Assembly: GCA_016462905.1 (NCBI GenBank)
Contig: JAEMSI010000012.1
Coordinates: 1 to 50,764, forward strand
Direction of reading: 5' to 3'
DNA: 50,764 nt
Source: Polynucleobacter sp.
GTDB taxonomy: Bacteria; Pseudomonadota; Gammaproteobacteria; Burkholderiales; Burkholderiaceae
Shown here: positions 28,176 through 39,312 of the stretch, piece after piece
Layout of the letters: each line of letters begins with the position of its first letter
How positions within the stretch are numbered: position 1 is the stretch's first letter
Position numbers and translations under genes: made by a program
Notes under the pieces: model-generated
Seen by the model: only the letters and a program-made list of their open reading frames with translations
What the model was told of the DNA's origin: nothing
Databases searched by the model: none

Positions 28176-28221
28176 TACCCTCCCAATTGATCTTTTATTG
28201 ACCGTTTTTGTGAATACTCCT

Positions 28222-31200
28222 ATGAATATGCAACCCTCAAATCAGCCCCTTGGCCAAACCGAACATCTCGAACTAAGACCAAAGGCGCAGGGTTTATACG
28301 ACCCACAAAATGAGCATGATGCGTGCGGCGTTGGTTTTGTTGCGCATATCAAGGGGAAAAAAACCCACGACATTATTAATCAAGGCTTAAAAATCCTAGA
28401 GAATTTAGATCATCGGGGTGCGGTTGGCGCCGATCCATTAATGGGTGATGGCTCGGGAATACTAATACAAATTCCAGATGAACTTTATCGTCAAGAGATG
28501 AAAAAGCAGGGCGTGATACTGCCGCCCTTTGGTGAATACGGCGTTGGGATGGTTTTTCTACCCAAAGAAAATGCATCGCGTTTGGCTTGTGAACAAGAAT
28601 TAGAAAGAACTGTCCGACTAGAAGGGCAGACTGTTTTAGGCTGGCGCGACGTGCCGATTAATCAAGAGATGCCGATGTCGCCTACGGTTAAGAAAACAGA
28701 ACCCATCATTCGGCAAATTTTTATCGCACGTGGCCGAGAAATTATGACTACCGATGCTTTGGAGCGAAAGTTATACGTGATTCGCAAAACGGGTAGTCAT
28801 GCGATTCAAGATTTGAGATTAAAACATGGCAAAGAATATTTTGTTGCTTCCATGTCGGCTAGAACGGTGGTTTACAAAGGTTTATTACTGGCAACTCAGG
28901 TAGGCGTTTATTACAACGACTTACAGGATAAGCGGACTGTTTCAGCCTTAGCTTTAGTACATCAGCGGTTTTCAACCAATACATTCCCCGCATGGGAATT
29001 GGCTCACCCCTATCGAATGATTGCGCATAACGGGGAAATTAATACCGTTAAAGGCAACGTCAATTGGATTAATGCGCGCACGGGTGCAATCAGTTCGCCG
29101 GTCTTGGGAGATGATTTAGAAAAATTATGGCCCTTAATTTATCCCGGCCAATCCGATACCGCATCGTTTGATAATTGCCTCGAATTATTAACCATGGCAG
29201 GCTATCCATTAACTCAGGCGATGATGATGATGATCCCAGAGGCATGGGAACAACATACCTTAATGGATGAAAATCGGCGCGCATTCTATGAGTACTATGC
29301 TGCCATGATGGAGCCATGGGATGGCCCTGCAGCAATTGCCTTTACTGACGGTCGACAAATTGGCGCCACTTTAGATCGTAATGGCCTGCGTCCCGCGCGT
29401 TATTACGTGACGGATGATGATTTAGTCATCATGGCATCCGAGGCAGGCGTATTGCCTATTGCGGAAAATAAAATTGTGCAGAAATGGCGTTTGCAGCCAG
29501 GCAAGATGTTCTTGATTGATATGGAGCAGGGTCGTATTATTGATGATCTGGAATTAAAAGATTCGGTTGCTAAAGCGAAACCCTATAAAAGTTGGATTGA
29601 TGCTGTCCGCGTGAAGTTAGATGAAGTAGATGCAACCGACAAAGACATGCGCGAAGAAAAACAGCGCATACGTCCTTCAGCGAAATTATTAGATCGTCAG
29701 CAAGCTTTTGCTTATACCCAAGAAGATCTTAAATATTTGATGGCTCCGATGGCGCAAAACGGCGAAGAGGCCATTGGCTCAATGGGCAACGATAGTCCAT
29801 TAGCCGTTTTATCCGATCGCAACAAACCGCTTTATAACTACTTTAAGCAATTGTTTGCTCAAGTGACCAATCCACCGATTGATCCGATTCGCGAAAATTT
29901 GGTGATGTCTTTAGTTTCCTTTGTTGGACCAAAACCGAATTTATTAGACACCAACAATATTAACCCCCCCATGCGTTTAGAGGTTAGTCAGCCCATTTTG
30001 GATTTTGATGACATTGCCAAAATTCGCCATATTGAGCATTACACGCACAGTAAATTCCGTTCACACGAGCTTGATATTTGTTATCCCAGTGCCTGGGGTA
30101 AGGCAGGCATTGAAGCGAGAATTGCATCGCTTTGCGCTGAAGCAATTGATGCGGTTCGCAGTGGCTTCAATATTTTGATTATTAGCGATCGTCAAGTTGA
30201 TTCACAACACGTTCCCATTCCTGCTCTATTGGCAACCTCGGCGATTCATCAGCATTTGGTTGAGAAAGGCTTGCGTACTAGTACTGGTTTAGTGGTTGAA
30301 ACAGGTAGCGCTCGCGAGGTTCATCACTTTGCTTTACTAGCCGGGTATGGTGCTGAAGCGATACATCCTTACTTGGCGATGGAGACTTTAGCTGATATTG
30401 CGAAAGGCTTATCGGGCGACCTATCCCCTGAGAAAGCAATCAAAAATTTTGTAAAAGCGATTGGCAAGGGCTTACAAAAAGTCATGTCGAAGATGGGCAT
30501 TTCAACCTACATGTCGTATACCGGCTCACAAATTTTTGAGGCGATTGGTTTGAATGAAGATTTGATTGATCGCTACTTTAAAGGGACCTCGTCCAATGTC
30601 AGCGGTATCGGTATTTTTGAAGTCGCAGAAGAAGCTCTCCGCATGCATCAACAGGCTTTTGGTAATGACCCCGTTCTTTCAGAAATGCTCGATGCGGGTG
30701 GCGAGTATGCGTTTCGGATCCGCGGTGAAAGCCATATGTGGACACCCGACTCAATTGCGAAGTTGCAACATTCAACTCGTTTAGGATCAGATCAGGGTTA
30801 TCAAACCTACAAAGAGTATGCCAACTTAATTAATGATCAAAGCAAACGCTTAATGACTTTACGCGGTTTGTTCGAATTTAAGGTAGACCCTACTAAAGCA
30901 ATTTCTCTCGATGAGGTTGAGTCTGCGAAAGAAATTGTCAAACGATTTGCAACTGGCGCCATGTCTTTGGGTTCGATTTCAACCGAGGCACATACCACTT
31001 TGGCAATTGCCATGAACCGGATTGGTGGTAAATCAAATACCGGCGAAGGCGGAGAAGATCCCAAGCGATATCAAAATGAGCTGAAAGGGATTGCGATTAA
31101 GAAAGGCGAGACCTTGTCCGATATTTTAGGCAAGGATGTCGTTGAGGCAAGGATACCGCTCGAAGAAGGCGATTCCTTGCGCTCTAAAATTAAACAAGTA

Positions 31201-33018
31201 GCATCGGGCCGTTTTGGCGTGACGGCTGAATATTTACGTTCGGCCGATCAATTGCAAATTAAGATGGCGCAAGGCGCGAAGCCAGGCGAAGGCGGGCAAC
31301 TGCCTGGTGGCAAAGTATCGGATTACATTGGCAAGTTGCGCTTTTCTATCCCTGGCGTTGGTTTAATTTCGCCACCACCACACCATGATATTTATTCGAT
31401 TGAAGATTTAGCGCAATTAATTCATGATTTGAAGAATGTGAATCCAGCCGCCGACGTTTCCGTTAAGTTGGTTTCGGAATTTGGTGTTGGTACGGTAGCT
31501 GCCGGGGTTGCCAAGGCCAAGTCGGATCACGTGGTGATAGCGGGACACGATGGTGGCACGGGCGCATCCCCGCTCTCGTCGATTAAACACGCTGGCAGCC
31601 CTTGGGAACTAGGCCTGGCGGAGACTCAGCAAACTTTAGTCTTGAATCAATTACGCGGACGCATTCGTGTGCAAGCCGACGGTCAAATGAAAACCGGTCG
31701 AGACGTTGTGATTGGTGCTTTATTAGGCGCTGATGAATTTGGTTTTGCCACAGCACCTTTAGTGGTTCAAGGTTGCATCATGATGCGTAAGTGCCATTTA
31801 AATACGTGCCCGGTTGGCGTTGCTACCCAAGACCCCGAATTACGTAAAAAGTTTTCAGGTAAGCCAGAGCATGTAGTGAATTTCTTCTTCTTTATCGCTG
31901 AAGAAGTACGTGAAATCATGGCGCAATTAGGCATTCGTCGTTTTGATGAATTAATTGGGCGCGCTGATTTATTGGATACCCGAAAAGGGGTTGAACATTG
32001 GAAGGCTCAAGGTCTTGATTTCAGCAAAATTTTTGCTTTACCCGATGTTCCTGCGAATGTTCCGCGCTATCAAGTCAGCATCCAAGATCATGGTCTCGGT
32101 TCAGCTTTAGATCATATTTTGATTGATAAAAGCGAACCTGCTATTGAGCGTGGCGAAACAGTTTCTTTCATTGTCCCGATTCGTAACGTCAATCGAACCG
32201 TGGGAGCCATGCTTTCGGGAGAGCTTGCGCAACGTTACGGTCACGAAGGCTTGCCTGATGACACGATTCATATTCAATTTAATGGAACCGCCGGCCAAAG
32301 TTTTGCAGCATTCTTGTCCAAAGGAATGACTTTTGATTTAGTTGGCGACGCTAATGATTACGTTGGTAAAGGTTTGTCTGGTGGACGCGTCATTGTGCGG
32401 GCCCCGCATGAATTTAGAGGCGATGCCGTGAATAATATTATTGTCGGTAATACCGTTCTATATGGCGCCATTATTGGCGAAGCATTTTTTAATGGGGTTG
32501 CTGGCGAGCGTTTTGCGGTTCGGAACTCAGGAGCGATTGCCGTAGTTGAGGGCACCGGCGATCATGGTTGCGAATATATGACGGGCGGTACTGTGGTGGT
32601 TTTAGGTAAAACAGGTAGGAACTTTGCTGCTGGCATGAGTGGCGGTGTTGCTTACGTTTATGACGAAGATGGTTTATTTGAAAAGCGTTGCAATACCAGT
32701 ATGGTGGGCTTAGAAAAAGTAGCTTCTAGTACGGAACAAATTTCGAAGACCCCTAAATCTGCTTGGCATGCTCCGGTCGATGTTAAAGAGGGTGGCGAGC
32801 GCTTAAGTGACGAGCAGATTCTGAAGACCTTAATCGAACGTCATTTTCGCTATACCGGCTCAGAGCGCGCTAAGAACTTATTAGCTGATTGGGATAAGAT
32901 GCGCGGCCGTTTTGTCAAAGTGTTGCCCACTGAATACAAACGCGCTCTAGGCGAGTTGTGGGAAAAACAAGAAGCGCTGCAACTCAAAAAAGATACCGCA
33001 GTTGCAGTGATGAAATAA
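28222..33018 (+). CDS. gltB: Glutamate synthase (NADPH), large chain
   Basis: GltB makes two glutamates from glutamine and 2-oxoglutarate. From ATG 28222 the product is about 1598 residues. A short propeptide precedes Cys35 in [14 protein letters not shown], the N-terminal nucleophile of the class II amidotransferase after processing. An FMN-binding synthase domain follows, then the 3Fe-4S cysteines in [15 protein letters not shown] (about Cys1185, 1191, 1196) and a C-terminal GxGxG-type beta-helix. The open frame reaches back to 28123 inside the REP-like repeat, but that stretch is hydrophobic, unrelated to GltB and upstream of the promoter. ATG 28228 is an equal alternative. gltD follows after 47 bp. 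Confidence 0.97.
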   Translation: MNMQPSNQPLGQTEHLELRPKAQGLYDPQNEHDACGVGFVAHIKGKKTHDIINQGLKILENLDHRGAVGADPLMGDGSGILIQIPDELYRQEMKKQGVILPPFGEYGVGMVFLPKENASRLACEQELERTVRLEGQTVLGWRDVPINQEMPMSPTVKKTEPIIRQIFIARGREIMTTDALERKLYVIRKTGSHAIQDLRLKHGKEYFVASMSARTVVYKGLLLATQVGVYYNDLQDKRTVSALALVHQRFSTNTFPAWELAHPYRMIAHNGEINTVKGNVNWINARTGAISSPVLGDDLEKLWPLIYPGQSDTASFDNCLELLTMAGYPLTQAMMMMIPEAWEQHTLMDENRRAFYEYYAAMMEPWDGPAAIAFTDGRQIGATLDRNGLRPARYYVTDDDLVIMASEAGVLPIAENKIVQKWRLQPGKMFLIDMEQGRIIDDLELKDSVAKAKPYKSWIDAVRVKLDEVDATDKDMREEKQRIRPSAKLLDRQQAFAYTQEDLKYLMAPMAQNGEEAIGSMGNDSPLAVLSDRNKPLYNYFKQLFAQVTNPPIDPIRENLVMSLVSFVGPKPNLLDTNNINPPMRLEVSQPILDFDDIAKIRHIEHYTHSKFRSHELDICYPSAWGKAGIEARIASLCAEAIDAVRSGFNILIISDRQVDSQHVPIPALLATSAIHQHLVEKGLRTSTGLVVETGSAREVHHFALLAGYGAEAIHPYLAMETLADIAKGLSGDLSPEKAIKNFVKAIGKGLQKVMSKMGISTYMSYTGSQIFEAIGLNEDLIDRYFKGTSSNVSGIGIFEVAEEALRMHQQAFGNDPVLSEMLDAGGEYAFRIRGESHMWTPDSIAKLQHSTRLGSDQGYQTYKEYANLINDQSKRLMTLRGLFEFKVDPTKAISLDEVESAKEIVKRFATGAMSLGSISTEAHTTLAIAMNRIGGKSNTGEGGEDPKRYQNELKGIAIKKGETLSDILGKDVVEARIPLEEGDSLRSKIKQVASGRFGVTAEYLRSADQLQIKMAQGAKPGEGGQLPGGKVSDYIGKLRFSIPGVGLISPPPHHDIYSIEDLAQLIHDLKNVNPAADVSVKLVSEFGVGTVAAGVAKAKSDHVVIAGHDGGTGASPLSSIKHAGSPWELGLAETQQTLVLNQLRGRIRVQADGQMKTGRDVVIGALLGADEFGFATAPLVVQGCIMMRKCHLNTCPVGVATQDPELRKKFSGKPEHVVNFFFFIAEEVREIMAQLGIRRFDELIGRADLLDTRKGVEHWKAQGLDFSKIFALPDVPANVPRYQVSIQDHGLGSALDHILIDKSEPAIERGETVSFIVPIRNVNRTVGAMLSGELAQRYGHEGLPDDTIHIQFNGTAGQSFAAFLSKGMTFDLVGDANDYVGKGLSGGRVIVRAPHEFRGDAVNNIIVGNTVLYGAIIGEAFFNGVAGERFAVRNSGAIAVVEGTGDHGCEYMTGGTVVVLGKTGRNFAAGMSGGVAYVYDEDGLFEKRCNTSMVGLEKVASSTEQISKTPKSAWHAPVDVKEGGERLSDEQILKTLIERHFRYTGSERAKNLLADWDKMRGRFVKVLPTEYKRALGELWEKQEALQLKKDTAVAVMK

Positions 33019-33065
33019 ATAAGTCATCGCTTTCATGAATAACGATTAGAAAAACTGGAAATTTT

Positions 33066-34529
33066 ATGGGTAAGGTTACTGGGTTTATGGAGTTTGAGCG
33101 CGTCGAAGAGCATTACGAGGCGCCCACCAAACGATTACATCACTATAAAGAGTTTGTAGCTCCACTGAGTGATGCCGACGCTAAAGTGCAGGGGGCGCGT
33201 TGTATGGATTGCGGCATCCCCTTTTGCAACAGTGGCTGTCCAGTCAATAACATCATTCCCGACTTTAATGATTTGGTTTTTCAGGGCGATTGGAAAAATG
33301 CGATGGAGGTTTTGCATTCAACCAATAATTTTCCCGAGTTCACTGGCCGTATTTGCCCCGCACCATGTGAGGCTGCTTGCACATTAGGTATTAATAAATT
33401 ACCCGTAGGAATTAAATCGATCGAGCACGCCATCATCGACAAGGCTTGGGAAAATGCTTGGGTTAAACCACAAATCCCTAAAACAAAAACAGGCAAAAAA
33501 GTCGCAGTAGTGGGTTCTGGCCCTGCCGGTTTAGCTGCCGCCCAACAATTAGCGCGCGCAGGCCATGCTGTCACAGTATTCGAAAAGAATGATCGGATTG
33601 GCGGTCTTTTGCGATATGGAATTCCCGACTTTAAGATGGAAAAATGGCTAATCGATCGTCGCGTTGAGCAAATGCAAGCCGAGGGAGTTGAATTTGTTAC
33701 CGGCACTTTTGTCGGTAAAGAAGCGCTTGGTAAAGAAGTTAAAAATTATGCTACTAAGACAGTCAGCGCTGAACAATTAATGAAGGATTACGATGCGGTC
33801 ATTATTAGTGGTGGCGCAGAACAGCCGCGCGATTTACCCGTGCCCGGCAGAGAGCTGAGCGGAGTGCATTTCGCATTAGAATTTTTAATTCCTCAAAATA
33901 AAGAAGTGGCTGGTGATTTAAAAAATGAAATTCGTGCAACCGATAAACACGTAGTTGTGATTGGTGGAGGCGATACTGGTTCGGATTGTGTTGGCACTTC
34001 GAACCGTCATGGTGCTACTAAAGTAACTCAGTTTGAATTATTGCCCCAACCGCCCGAACAAGAAAACAAGCCATTAGTCTGGCCCTATTGGCCCACTAAG
34101 TTGCGCACCTCTTCGTCCCATGAAGAAGGTTGCGAACGTGATTGGTCGGTAGCAACCAAGCGTTTTGAGGGTAAGAATGGCAAGTTAGAGAAATTGATTG
34201 GCGTTCGTTTGGAATGGAAAGAAGGCAAGATGAGCGAAGTGCCTAATTCCGAATTTGAGATTAAAGCCGATCTGGTTTTATTAGCCATGGGTTTTATCTC
34301 ACCTGCACAGCAAATCTTAGGTGCGTTTGGTGTCGATAAAGATGCTCGCGGCAATGCTAAGGCAAGCGTGGAGGGGCAAAAAGCGTATTACACCAATGTT
34401 CCTAAGGTATTTGCTGCGGGTGATATGCGGCGCGGCCAGTCGCTGGTAGTTTGGGCAATTCGAGAGGGTCGGCAGTGCGCCCGCTCAGTCGATGAATTTT
34501 TAATGGGCTCCTCGGTACTACCGCGTTAA
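33066..34529 (+). CDS. gltD: Glutamate synthase (NADPH), small chain
   Basis: GltD passes electrons from NADPH through FAD and two 4Fe-4S clusters to GltB. The 487-residue product has the cluster cysteines Cys46, 49, 54, 58 ([14 protein letters not shown]) and Cys97, 101, 105 (CPAPCEAAC). It also has the FAD loop [18 protein letters not shown], the NADPH loop [13 protein letters not shown], and a C-terminal [16 protein letters not shown]. It forms an operon with gltB. All motifs are intact. Confidence 0.97.
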   Translation: MGKVTGFMEFERVEEHYEAPTKRLHHYKEFVAPLSDADAKVQGARCMDCGIPFCNSGCPVNNIIPDFNDLVFQGDWKNAMEVLHSTNNFPEFTGRICPAPCEAACTLGINKLPVGIKSIEHAIIDKAWENAWVKPQIPKTKTGKKVAVVGSGPAGLAAAQQLARAGHAVTVFEKNDRIGGLLRYGIPDFKMEKWLIDRRVEQMQAEGVEFVTGTFVGKEALGKEVKNYATKTVSAEQLMKDYDAVIISGGAEQPRDLPVPGRELSGVHFALEFLIPQNKEVAGDLKNEIRATDKHVVVIGGGDTGSDCVGTSNRHGATKVTQFELLPQPPEQENKPLVWPYWPTKLRTSSSHEEGCERDWSVATKRFEGKNGKLEKLIGVRLEWKEGKMSEVPNSEFEIKADLVLLAMGFISPAQQILGAFGVDKDARGNAKASVEGQKAYYTNVPKVFAAGDMRRGQSLVVWAIREGRQCARSVDEFLMGSSVLPR

Positions 34530-34539
34530 AATTAGGCTT

Positions 34540-35400
34540 ATGCCACTTATGACAGAATCAATAAAAAACTCAGATACAAGTGGCAGTTCCGCAGTAGTTT
34601 CAATTCAAAATCTGGATTTTGCCTATGCCCTAGGCGAAAGAAAAATTCTAAGTGGCTTGAACATGGAATTTCGTCGCGGTCAAGTGGTGGCGGTGATGGG
34701 TGGATCGGGCTGCGGAAAAACAACCGTATTACGCTTAATTGGCGGCCAAGTCATTGCACAAAGCGGATCGGTTTTGTTTGAGGGAAAAAATGTAGGCATG
34801 ATGAGCAGTTCAGAATTAATCAGCGCACGCCGTCGTATGGGCATGCTCTTTCAATTCGGCGCACTTTTTACCGACCTGAGTGTGTTCGAGAATGTTGCCT
34901 TTCCTTTGCGTGAGCATACCAATTTAAATGACGATTTAATTCGAAATTTAGTATTGATGAAATTAAATTCAGTGGGTTTGCGAGGCGCGCGCGATTTAAT
35001 GCCATCGCAAATTTCAGGCGGTATGGCAAGACGCGTCGCTTTAGCGCGAGCCATTGCCCTAGATCCACCGCTCATCATGTATGACGAACCCTTTGCAGGC
35101 TTAGATCCGATTGCCTTGGGAATTACCGCGCGTTTAATCCGCGATTTAAATAATGCCTTAGGAGCAACCAGCATCATTGTCACGCATGATGTCGATGAAA
35201 CCTTTGCGATTGCCGATTATGTTTATTTTATTGCTAACGGATGCATTGGCGCTGAGGGAACGCCTGCTGATTTAAGCGCCTCCAGTGATCCTTTTGTAAG
35301 GCAATTTTTAGATGCGTCTCCCGATGGTCCTGTGCCATTTCATTATCCCAATATCGATAAAGCAAACGATTTTGGTTTCCATTCTCATGCGGGACCCTAA
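34540..35400 (+). CDS. mlaF: Phospholipid transport ATPase MlaF
   Basis: MlaF is the cytoplasmic ATPase of the MlaFEDB complex that moves phospholipids between the membranes. The 286-residue product has Walker A GGSGCGKTT (54-62), the ABC signature ISGGMARR, Walker B IMYDEPFAGLDP and the switch THDVDET. The C-terminus carries an extension that could meet the MlaF partner subunit. ATG 34549, three codons in, is an alternative start. It opens the mla operon 10 bp after gltD. Confidence 0.96.
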   Translation: MPLMTESIKNSDTSGSSAVVSIQNLDFAYALGERKILSGLNMEFRRGQVVAVMGGSGCGKTTVLRLIGGQVIAQSGSVLFEGKNVGMMSSSELISARRRMGMLFQFGALFTDLSVFENVAFPLREHTNLNDDLIRNLVLMKLNSVGLRGARDLMPSQISGGMARRVALARAIALDPPLIMYDEPFAGLDPIALGITARLIRDLNNALGATSIIVTHDVDETFAIADYVYFIANGCIGAEGTPADLSASSDPFVRQFLDASPDGPVPFHYPNIDKANDFGFHSHAGP

Positions 35401-35403
35401 GCC

Positions 35404-36204
35404 ATGAATGCTTTTATCAATAAAACGGTTGATTTACTTGGGGACCTTGGTTTTTATGTGCGTCAAACTATTACCAGTTTAGGTTATGCAAGCCGGATGT
35501 TTTTTGCGGTTATGGCAACATCGTGGCAATTAGTAAAACGTCCTCGTTTAGTGCTCGATCAAATTTTATTTGTGGGCAATCATTCTTTCATCATTATTAC
35601 GGTATCAGGATTATTTGTTGGTTTTGTATTGGGTTTGCAGGGGTATTACACATTAAATCGCTATGGCTCTGAACAGGCTTTAGGTTTGTTGGTTGCTCTA
35701 TCCTTAACGCGTGAGTTAGGACCAGTTATTACCGCTTTGTTATTTGCGGGGCGAGCTGGTACCTCCTTAACGGCTGAAATTGGTTTAATGAAAGCAGGGG
35801 AGCAGTTATCCGCCATGGAGATGATGGCGGTTAATCCTTTAAGCCGAGTGATTGCTCCGCGACTATGGGCCGGAATGATTTCAATGCCTTTATTGGCTAC
35901 TATTTTTACAGCCGTGGGTGTTGTCGGAGGCTATTTAGTGGGGGTACCGCTGATTGGGGTTGATAGTGGTGCATTTTGGTCACAGATGCAAGGCGGGGTC
36001 GATTTATTTGACGACATTGGTAATGGGCTAATTAAAAGTATGGTGTTTGGAGTCGCCGTTACCTTTATTGCTTTATATCAAGGGTATGAAGCTAAGCCTA
36101 CTCCAGAGGGTGTCTCGCAGGCGACTACTCGCACGGTTGTTTTGTCATCATTAACGGTATTGGCGCTCGACTTCCTGTTGACCGCTTTAATGTTTAGTAA
36201 TTAA
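35404..36204 (+). CDS. mlaE: Phospholipid transport permease MlaE
   Basis: MlaE is the membrane permease of the Mla complex. The 266-residue product has several hydrophobic segments and the family blocks SLTRELGPVITALLFAGRAG, TSLTAEIGLMKAGEQLSAME and PRLWAGMISMPLL. It starts 3 bp after mlaF, so the pair is coupled. Size agrees with the family (260 in E. coli). Confidence 0.96.
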   Translation: MNAFINKTVDLLGDLGFYVRQTITSLGYASRMFFAVMATSWQLVKRPRLVLDQILFVGNHSFIIITVSGLFVGFVLGLQGYYTLNRYGSEQALGLLVALSLTRELGPVITALLFAGRAGTSLTAEIGLMKAGEQLSAMEMMAVNPLSRVIAPRLWAGMISMPLLATIFTAVGVVGGYLVGVPLIGVDSGAFWSQMQGGVDLFDDIGNGLIKSMVFGVAVTFIALYQGYEAKPTPEGVSQATTRTVVLSSLTVLALDFLLTALMFSN

Positions 36205-36234
36205 TTGGCTGGATGAGAAGGTAAGAAAATAAAT

Positions 36235-36756
36235 ATGAGAAAAAGTGCGATCGATATTTGGGTAGGGCTGTTTGTTGCGATTGGTATTCTGGCAGCATTC
36301 TTCTTGGCTCTTAAAGTGGGCAATATGAATGCTATTTCATTTGCACCAACGTATAAAGTCTCAGCACGCTTTGACAATATTGGTGGTTTAAAACCCCGTG
36401 CTCCAGTGAAGAGTGCAGGAGTCGTAGTGGGGCGGATTGCTGAAATTGGCTTTGATGATAATTCGTATCAGGCGACGGTGACAATGACCATCGAAAGCGC
36501 CTATCAATTTCCAAGCGATTCTTCTGCAAAAATTTTAACCTCGGGATTACTGGGCGAGCAATATATTGGACTTGAAGCTGGCGGCTCGGCTCAGATGTTA
36601 GCCAATGGTGGAAAAATTACACAAACCCAATCTGCCATTGTGTTGGAAAATTTGATCAGCCAATTTTTGTATAACAAGGCCGCCGATAGTGGGCAAGACA
36701 AAGGTGGCTCAACGAGTTCAGTTGGTAATCAAGATAATCTAAAAGTGAAAAAGTAA
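36235..36756 (+). CDS. mlaD: Phospholipid transport MCE protein MlaD
   Basis: MlaD is the periplasmic hexameric MCE ring anchored to the inner membrane. The 173-residue product has an N-terminal anchor (IDIWVGLFVAIGILAAFFLA), then the MCE domain from about residue 39 to 117 with FDNIGGLKPRAPVKSAGVVV and TSGLLGEQYIGLEAGG, and a polar tail. It follows mlaE after 30 bp. Confidence 0.96.
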   Translation: MRKSAIDIWVGLFVAIGILAAFFLALKVGNMNAISFAPTYKVSARFDNIGGLKPRAPVKSAGVVVGRIAEIGFDDNSYQATVTMTIESAYQFPSDSSAKILTSGLLGEQYIGLEAGGSAQMLANGGKITQTQSAIVLENLISQFLYNKAADSGQDKGGSTSSVGNQDNLKVKK

Positions 36757-36761
36757 GTTCA

Positions 36762-37490
36762 TTGAAAAAGTTTTTCTTCGTTTTTCTGATCGCATTTTTG
36801 ACTGCCTGCTCCAGTCTGCCGACAGGAACTGAGCGCTCACCCGCAGACCCCTGGGAGCCGTTTAATCGTTCCATATTTAGTTTTAATGAGGGTCTAGACG
36901 ATTATGTTTTAAAACCCATTACTGAGGGATATCGCTTCGTTCTTCCTAAGTTAGTACGCGAAGGCATTAGTAATTTTTTTAGTAACTACCGCGATATTTA
37001 TACGGCTTTAAATAATCTCCTTCAAGGCAATATTGATCTGGCCTTTAGCGACCTCATGCGGGTGATGGTTAATACGATTTTTGGTTTGGGTGGCACGATT
37101 GATATGGCAACACCCGCTGGTTTAGAAAAACACACAGCGGATTTTGGGCAAACTTTTGGAGTTTGGGGGGTGCCATCGGGGCCGTATGTGGTTTTGCCAT
37201 TTTTTGGTCCCAGCTCGGTGCGCGACACCTTTGGAACAGCGGCCGATTTAGAGTCTGACTATTTATTTAGTTTCGTATCGAATATTGGTTTAAGGAATAC
37301 CATTACAGGTATTCGTGTAGTCAACGCCCGTAATAATTATTTTGAGGCTGGCGAACTAGTCGAAGGGGCTGCGATTGATAAGTATTCTTTCTTACGAGAT
37401 TCATATATACAAAGAAGGCAGTATCAAATTGACAAAGCAAAACAGGGTGAAGAAACGAAGCCCCCAGTGTATGAAAATATGTATGAATAA
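36762..37490 (+). CDS. mlaA: Phospholipid-binding lipoprotein MlaA (VacJ)
   Basis: MlaA is the outer-membrane part that removes surface phospholipid and hands it to MlaC. The 242-residue product has a lipoprotein signal with lipobox LTAC (Cys16), DPWEPFNRSIFSFNEGLDDY, and FGQTFGVWGVPSGPYVVLPF followed by FGPSSVRDTFG, all VacJ hallmarks. The start is TTG 36762, since no ATG or GTG precedes the lipobox in frame. Its place inside the mla operon is common in betaproteobacteria, whereas E. coli mlaA is unlinked. Confidence 0.95.
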   Translation: MKKFFFVFLIAFLTACSSLPTGTERSPADPWEPFNRSIFSFNEGLDDYVLKPITEGYRFVLPKLVREGISNFFSNYRDIYTALNNLLQGNIDLAFSDLMRVMVNTIFGLGGTIDMATPAGLEKHTADFGQTFGVWGVPSGPYVVLPFFGPSSVRDTFGTAADLESDYLFSFVSNIGLRNTITGIRVVNARNNYFEAGELVEGAAIDKYSFLRDSYIQRRQYQIDKAKQGEETKPPVYENMYE

Positions 37491-37538
37491 TTTTTTAAAA
37501 TGAGCTGCAGATTTGATTAACGGAATAGTGGAATCAGA

Positions 37539-38198
37539 ATGAATTTTTTAATGAAAAAAGTTTTTTATGGGATCGCCTTTTTTTCGATGCAATTCCTCGC
37601 TCAACTGGTATTTGCTCAAGCCGGTGTCGGTGGCTTGCCCCCCGAACCTGCCACCCCAGATGGCTTGATCAAAATGGTCGTCAGCGATGTGATGAGCGCA
37701 GTCAAAGCGGATCCTGAAATTCAAAAGGGTAATATTCCCCGAGTCGTCGACTTGGTTGAAAAGAAAATTGTTCCTTATACCAATATGACCAAAACAACCC
37801 AATTGGCGATGGGACGCAATTGGAATAAAGCCAGCCCCGAGCAACAAGCGCAGCTAATTGCCGAGTTTAAGATGTTGTTAATTCGAACCTATTCTGGTGC
37901 CCTTAGCCAATTGCGGGATCAGACGATCCAATATAAACCCTTGCGCGCATCGCCAGACGATCTGGATGTGGTGGTTCGTACCGTAGTTTTGGGCCGCGCC
38001 GACCCCGTTCCGCTAGATTATCGCTTAGAGAAAACCACCAACGGCTGGAAGGTTTACGATATTAATATTATGGGCGCATGGCTAATAGAGTCTTACCGTA
38101 ATCAATTTAGCAATCAAATTAACCAAAATGGGGTTGATGGCCTGATTCAATTTTTGCGCGATCGTAATAAAGCCTTGGCCGGCCCCAAATCCAATTAA
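37539..38198 (+). CDS. mlaC: Periplasmic phospholipid shuttle MlaC
   Basis: MlaC carries phospholipid across the periplasm between MlaA and MlaFEDB. The 219-residue product has a signal peptide ending at about VFA (residue 26), then the all-helix/beta Ttg2D fold with VEKKIVPYTNMTKTTQLAMG, WNKASPEQQAQLIAEFKMLL and a C-terminal ESYRNQFSNQINQNGVDGLI. A 48-bp gap separates it from mlaA. Confidence 0.95.
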   Translation: MNFLMKKVFYGIAFFSMQFLAQLVFAQAGVGGLPPEPATPDGLIKMVVSDVMSAVKADPEIQKGNIPRVVDLVEKKIVPYTNMTKTTQLAMGRNWNKASPEQQAQLIAEFKMLLIRTYSGALSQLRDQTIQYKPLRASPDDLDVVVRTVVLGRADPVPLDYRLEKTTNGWKVYDINIMGAWLIESYRNQFSNQINQNGVDGLIQFLRDRNKALAGPKSN

Positions 38199-38216
38199 TT
38201 AATCCTATCAATTCAT

Positions 38217-38516
38217 ATGACATCGTACGTTCTACCCAAGGTCGTCAATCTACAAAACGCGACTATGGTTGAGAAACAAGGCAGCGAAATGCTGACCCAG
38301 ACTTCAAAAATCCAGACTTTAGAGGTTGATTGCCAAGTCTTAACGGATTTTGATTCCAGTTTAATTGCGATTTGTATTGCTTGGCAAAAACAAATTAGTA
38401 TGCAATCTCAAAACACTAGGGATGCACAAAACAGTTTGCAATTGATCCATGCTCCAGAAAAGTTACGTATTTTGGCTCGAGTTTATGGCGTCGACGATAT
38501 CTTGAGTATTCATTAA
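38217..38516 (+). CDS. mlaB: STAS-domain protein MlaB
   Basis: MlaB is the small STAS-domain cytoplasmic subunit that stabilises MlaF. The 99-residue product has the STAS pattern: strand SYVLPKVVNLQNAT, then VDCQVLTDFDSSLIAICIAW with the conserved Asp-Ser-Ser, and a C-terminal LILAR-like LRILARVYGVDDIL. Its length and position at the end of the mla genes support the call; sequence conservation in this family is low. Confidence 0.88.
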   Translation: MTSYVLPKVVNLQNATMVEKQGSEMLTQTSKIQTLEVDCQVLTDFDSSLIAICIAWQKQISMQSQNTRDAQNSLQLIHAPEKLRILARVYGVDDILSIH

Positions 38517-38526
38517 TCGTGCATTC

Positions 38527-39312
38527 ATGATCCCCGCCATTTCGGCTGAGCATATCAGCAAACGCTTTGGAAAGTTACAGGCTTTAAGCGACGTTTCTTT
38601 GCGGATTGAGCAAGGCGAGTTTTTTGGTTTATTAGGACCCAATGGAGCAGGCAAAACTACCTTGATTTCTATATTGGCCGGACTGAGCAAAGCAGATTCT
38701 GGTCTGGCAACCGTGATGGGCGCCGATGTTCAGCTTGATTTTATGAAGTCACGGCGGATGTTAGGGGTGGTCCCCCAGGAGCTGGTATTTGATCCCTTCT
38801 TTACTGTTCGCGAGACCTTACGTTTTCAATCGGGCTATTTCGGAGTTCGAAATAATGACGACTGGATTGATGAGATCATGGTTCATCTTGATCTCACGTC
38901 TAAAGCCAATAGTAATATGCGCTCGCTGTCAGGCGGAATGAAGCGGCGGGTTTTAGTTGCTCAGGCGCTGGTTCATCGACCCCCAGTGATTGTTTTAGAC
39001 GAGCCGACTGCAGGGGTCGATGTTGAACTGCGACAGTCTCTCTGGAAATTTATTAGTCGTTTAAATCAGGATGGGCATACGATTGTTTTAACGACCCATT
39101 ACCTAGAAGAAGCAGAAGCACTCTGCCAACGCATTGCGATGTTAAAGCAGGGCAAGTTAGTTGCTTTAGATACCACCAGTAATTTATTAGAAAGACATCG
39201 TGCTTTACAGAAAAATACAGGGCATGAACCTGATCTAGAAGAAGTATTTATGCAAATCATGTCGGATCAGTCTGGCGCTATCAAAAATACTCCACCGATT
39301 GGAAAGTCATAA
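38527..39312 (+). CDS. ABC exporter ATP-binding protein, YadG type
   Basis: This is the ATPase of an ABC-2 export pair with the next gene. The 261-residue product has Walker A GPNGAGKTT (about 37-45), the Q loop VPQELVFDP, the signature LSGGMKRR, Walker B VIVLDEPTAGVD and the switch TTHYLEE. Its stop overlaps the permease start by one base (TAATG). The substrate is unknown; E. coli yadGH is a distant match. Its insertion between mlaB and ibaG suggests an envelope role, which is inference. Confidence 0.93.
   Translation: MIPAISAEHISKRFGKLQALSDVSLRIEQGEFFGLLGPNGAGKTTLISILAGLSKADSGLATVMGADVQLDFMKSRRMLGVVPQELVFDPFFTVRETLRFQSGYFGVRNNDDWIDEIMVHLDLTSKANSNMRSLSGGMKRRVLVAQALVHRPPVIVLDEPTAGVDVELRQSLWKFISRLNQDGHTIVLTTHYLEEAEALCQRIAMLKQGKLVALDTTSNLLERHRALQKNTGHEPDLEEVFMQIMSDQSGAIKNTPPIGKS

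Noticed and set aside
28123..28221. Upstream extension of gltB by 33 codons, beginning inside the REP-like repeat
   Set aside because: The extra residues are unlike GltB, have no ribosome binding site, and lie before or across the predicted promoter at 28147-28175.
33281..33706. 141-codon minus-strand frame opposite gltD
   Set aside because: It lies entirely within a conserved gltD coding region, lacks recognisable motifs and is a codon-bias shadow.
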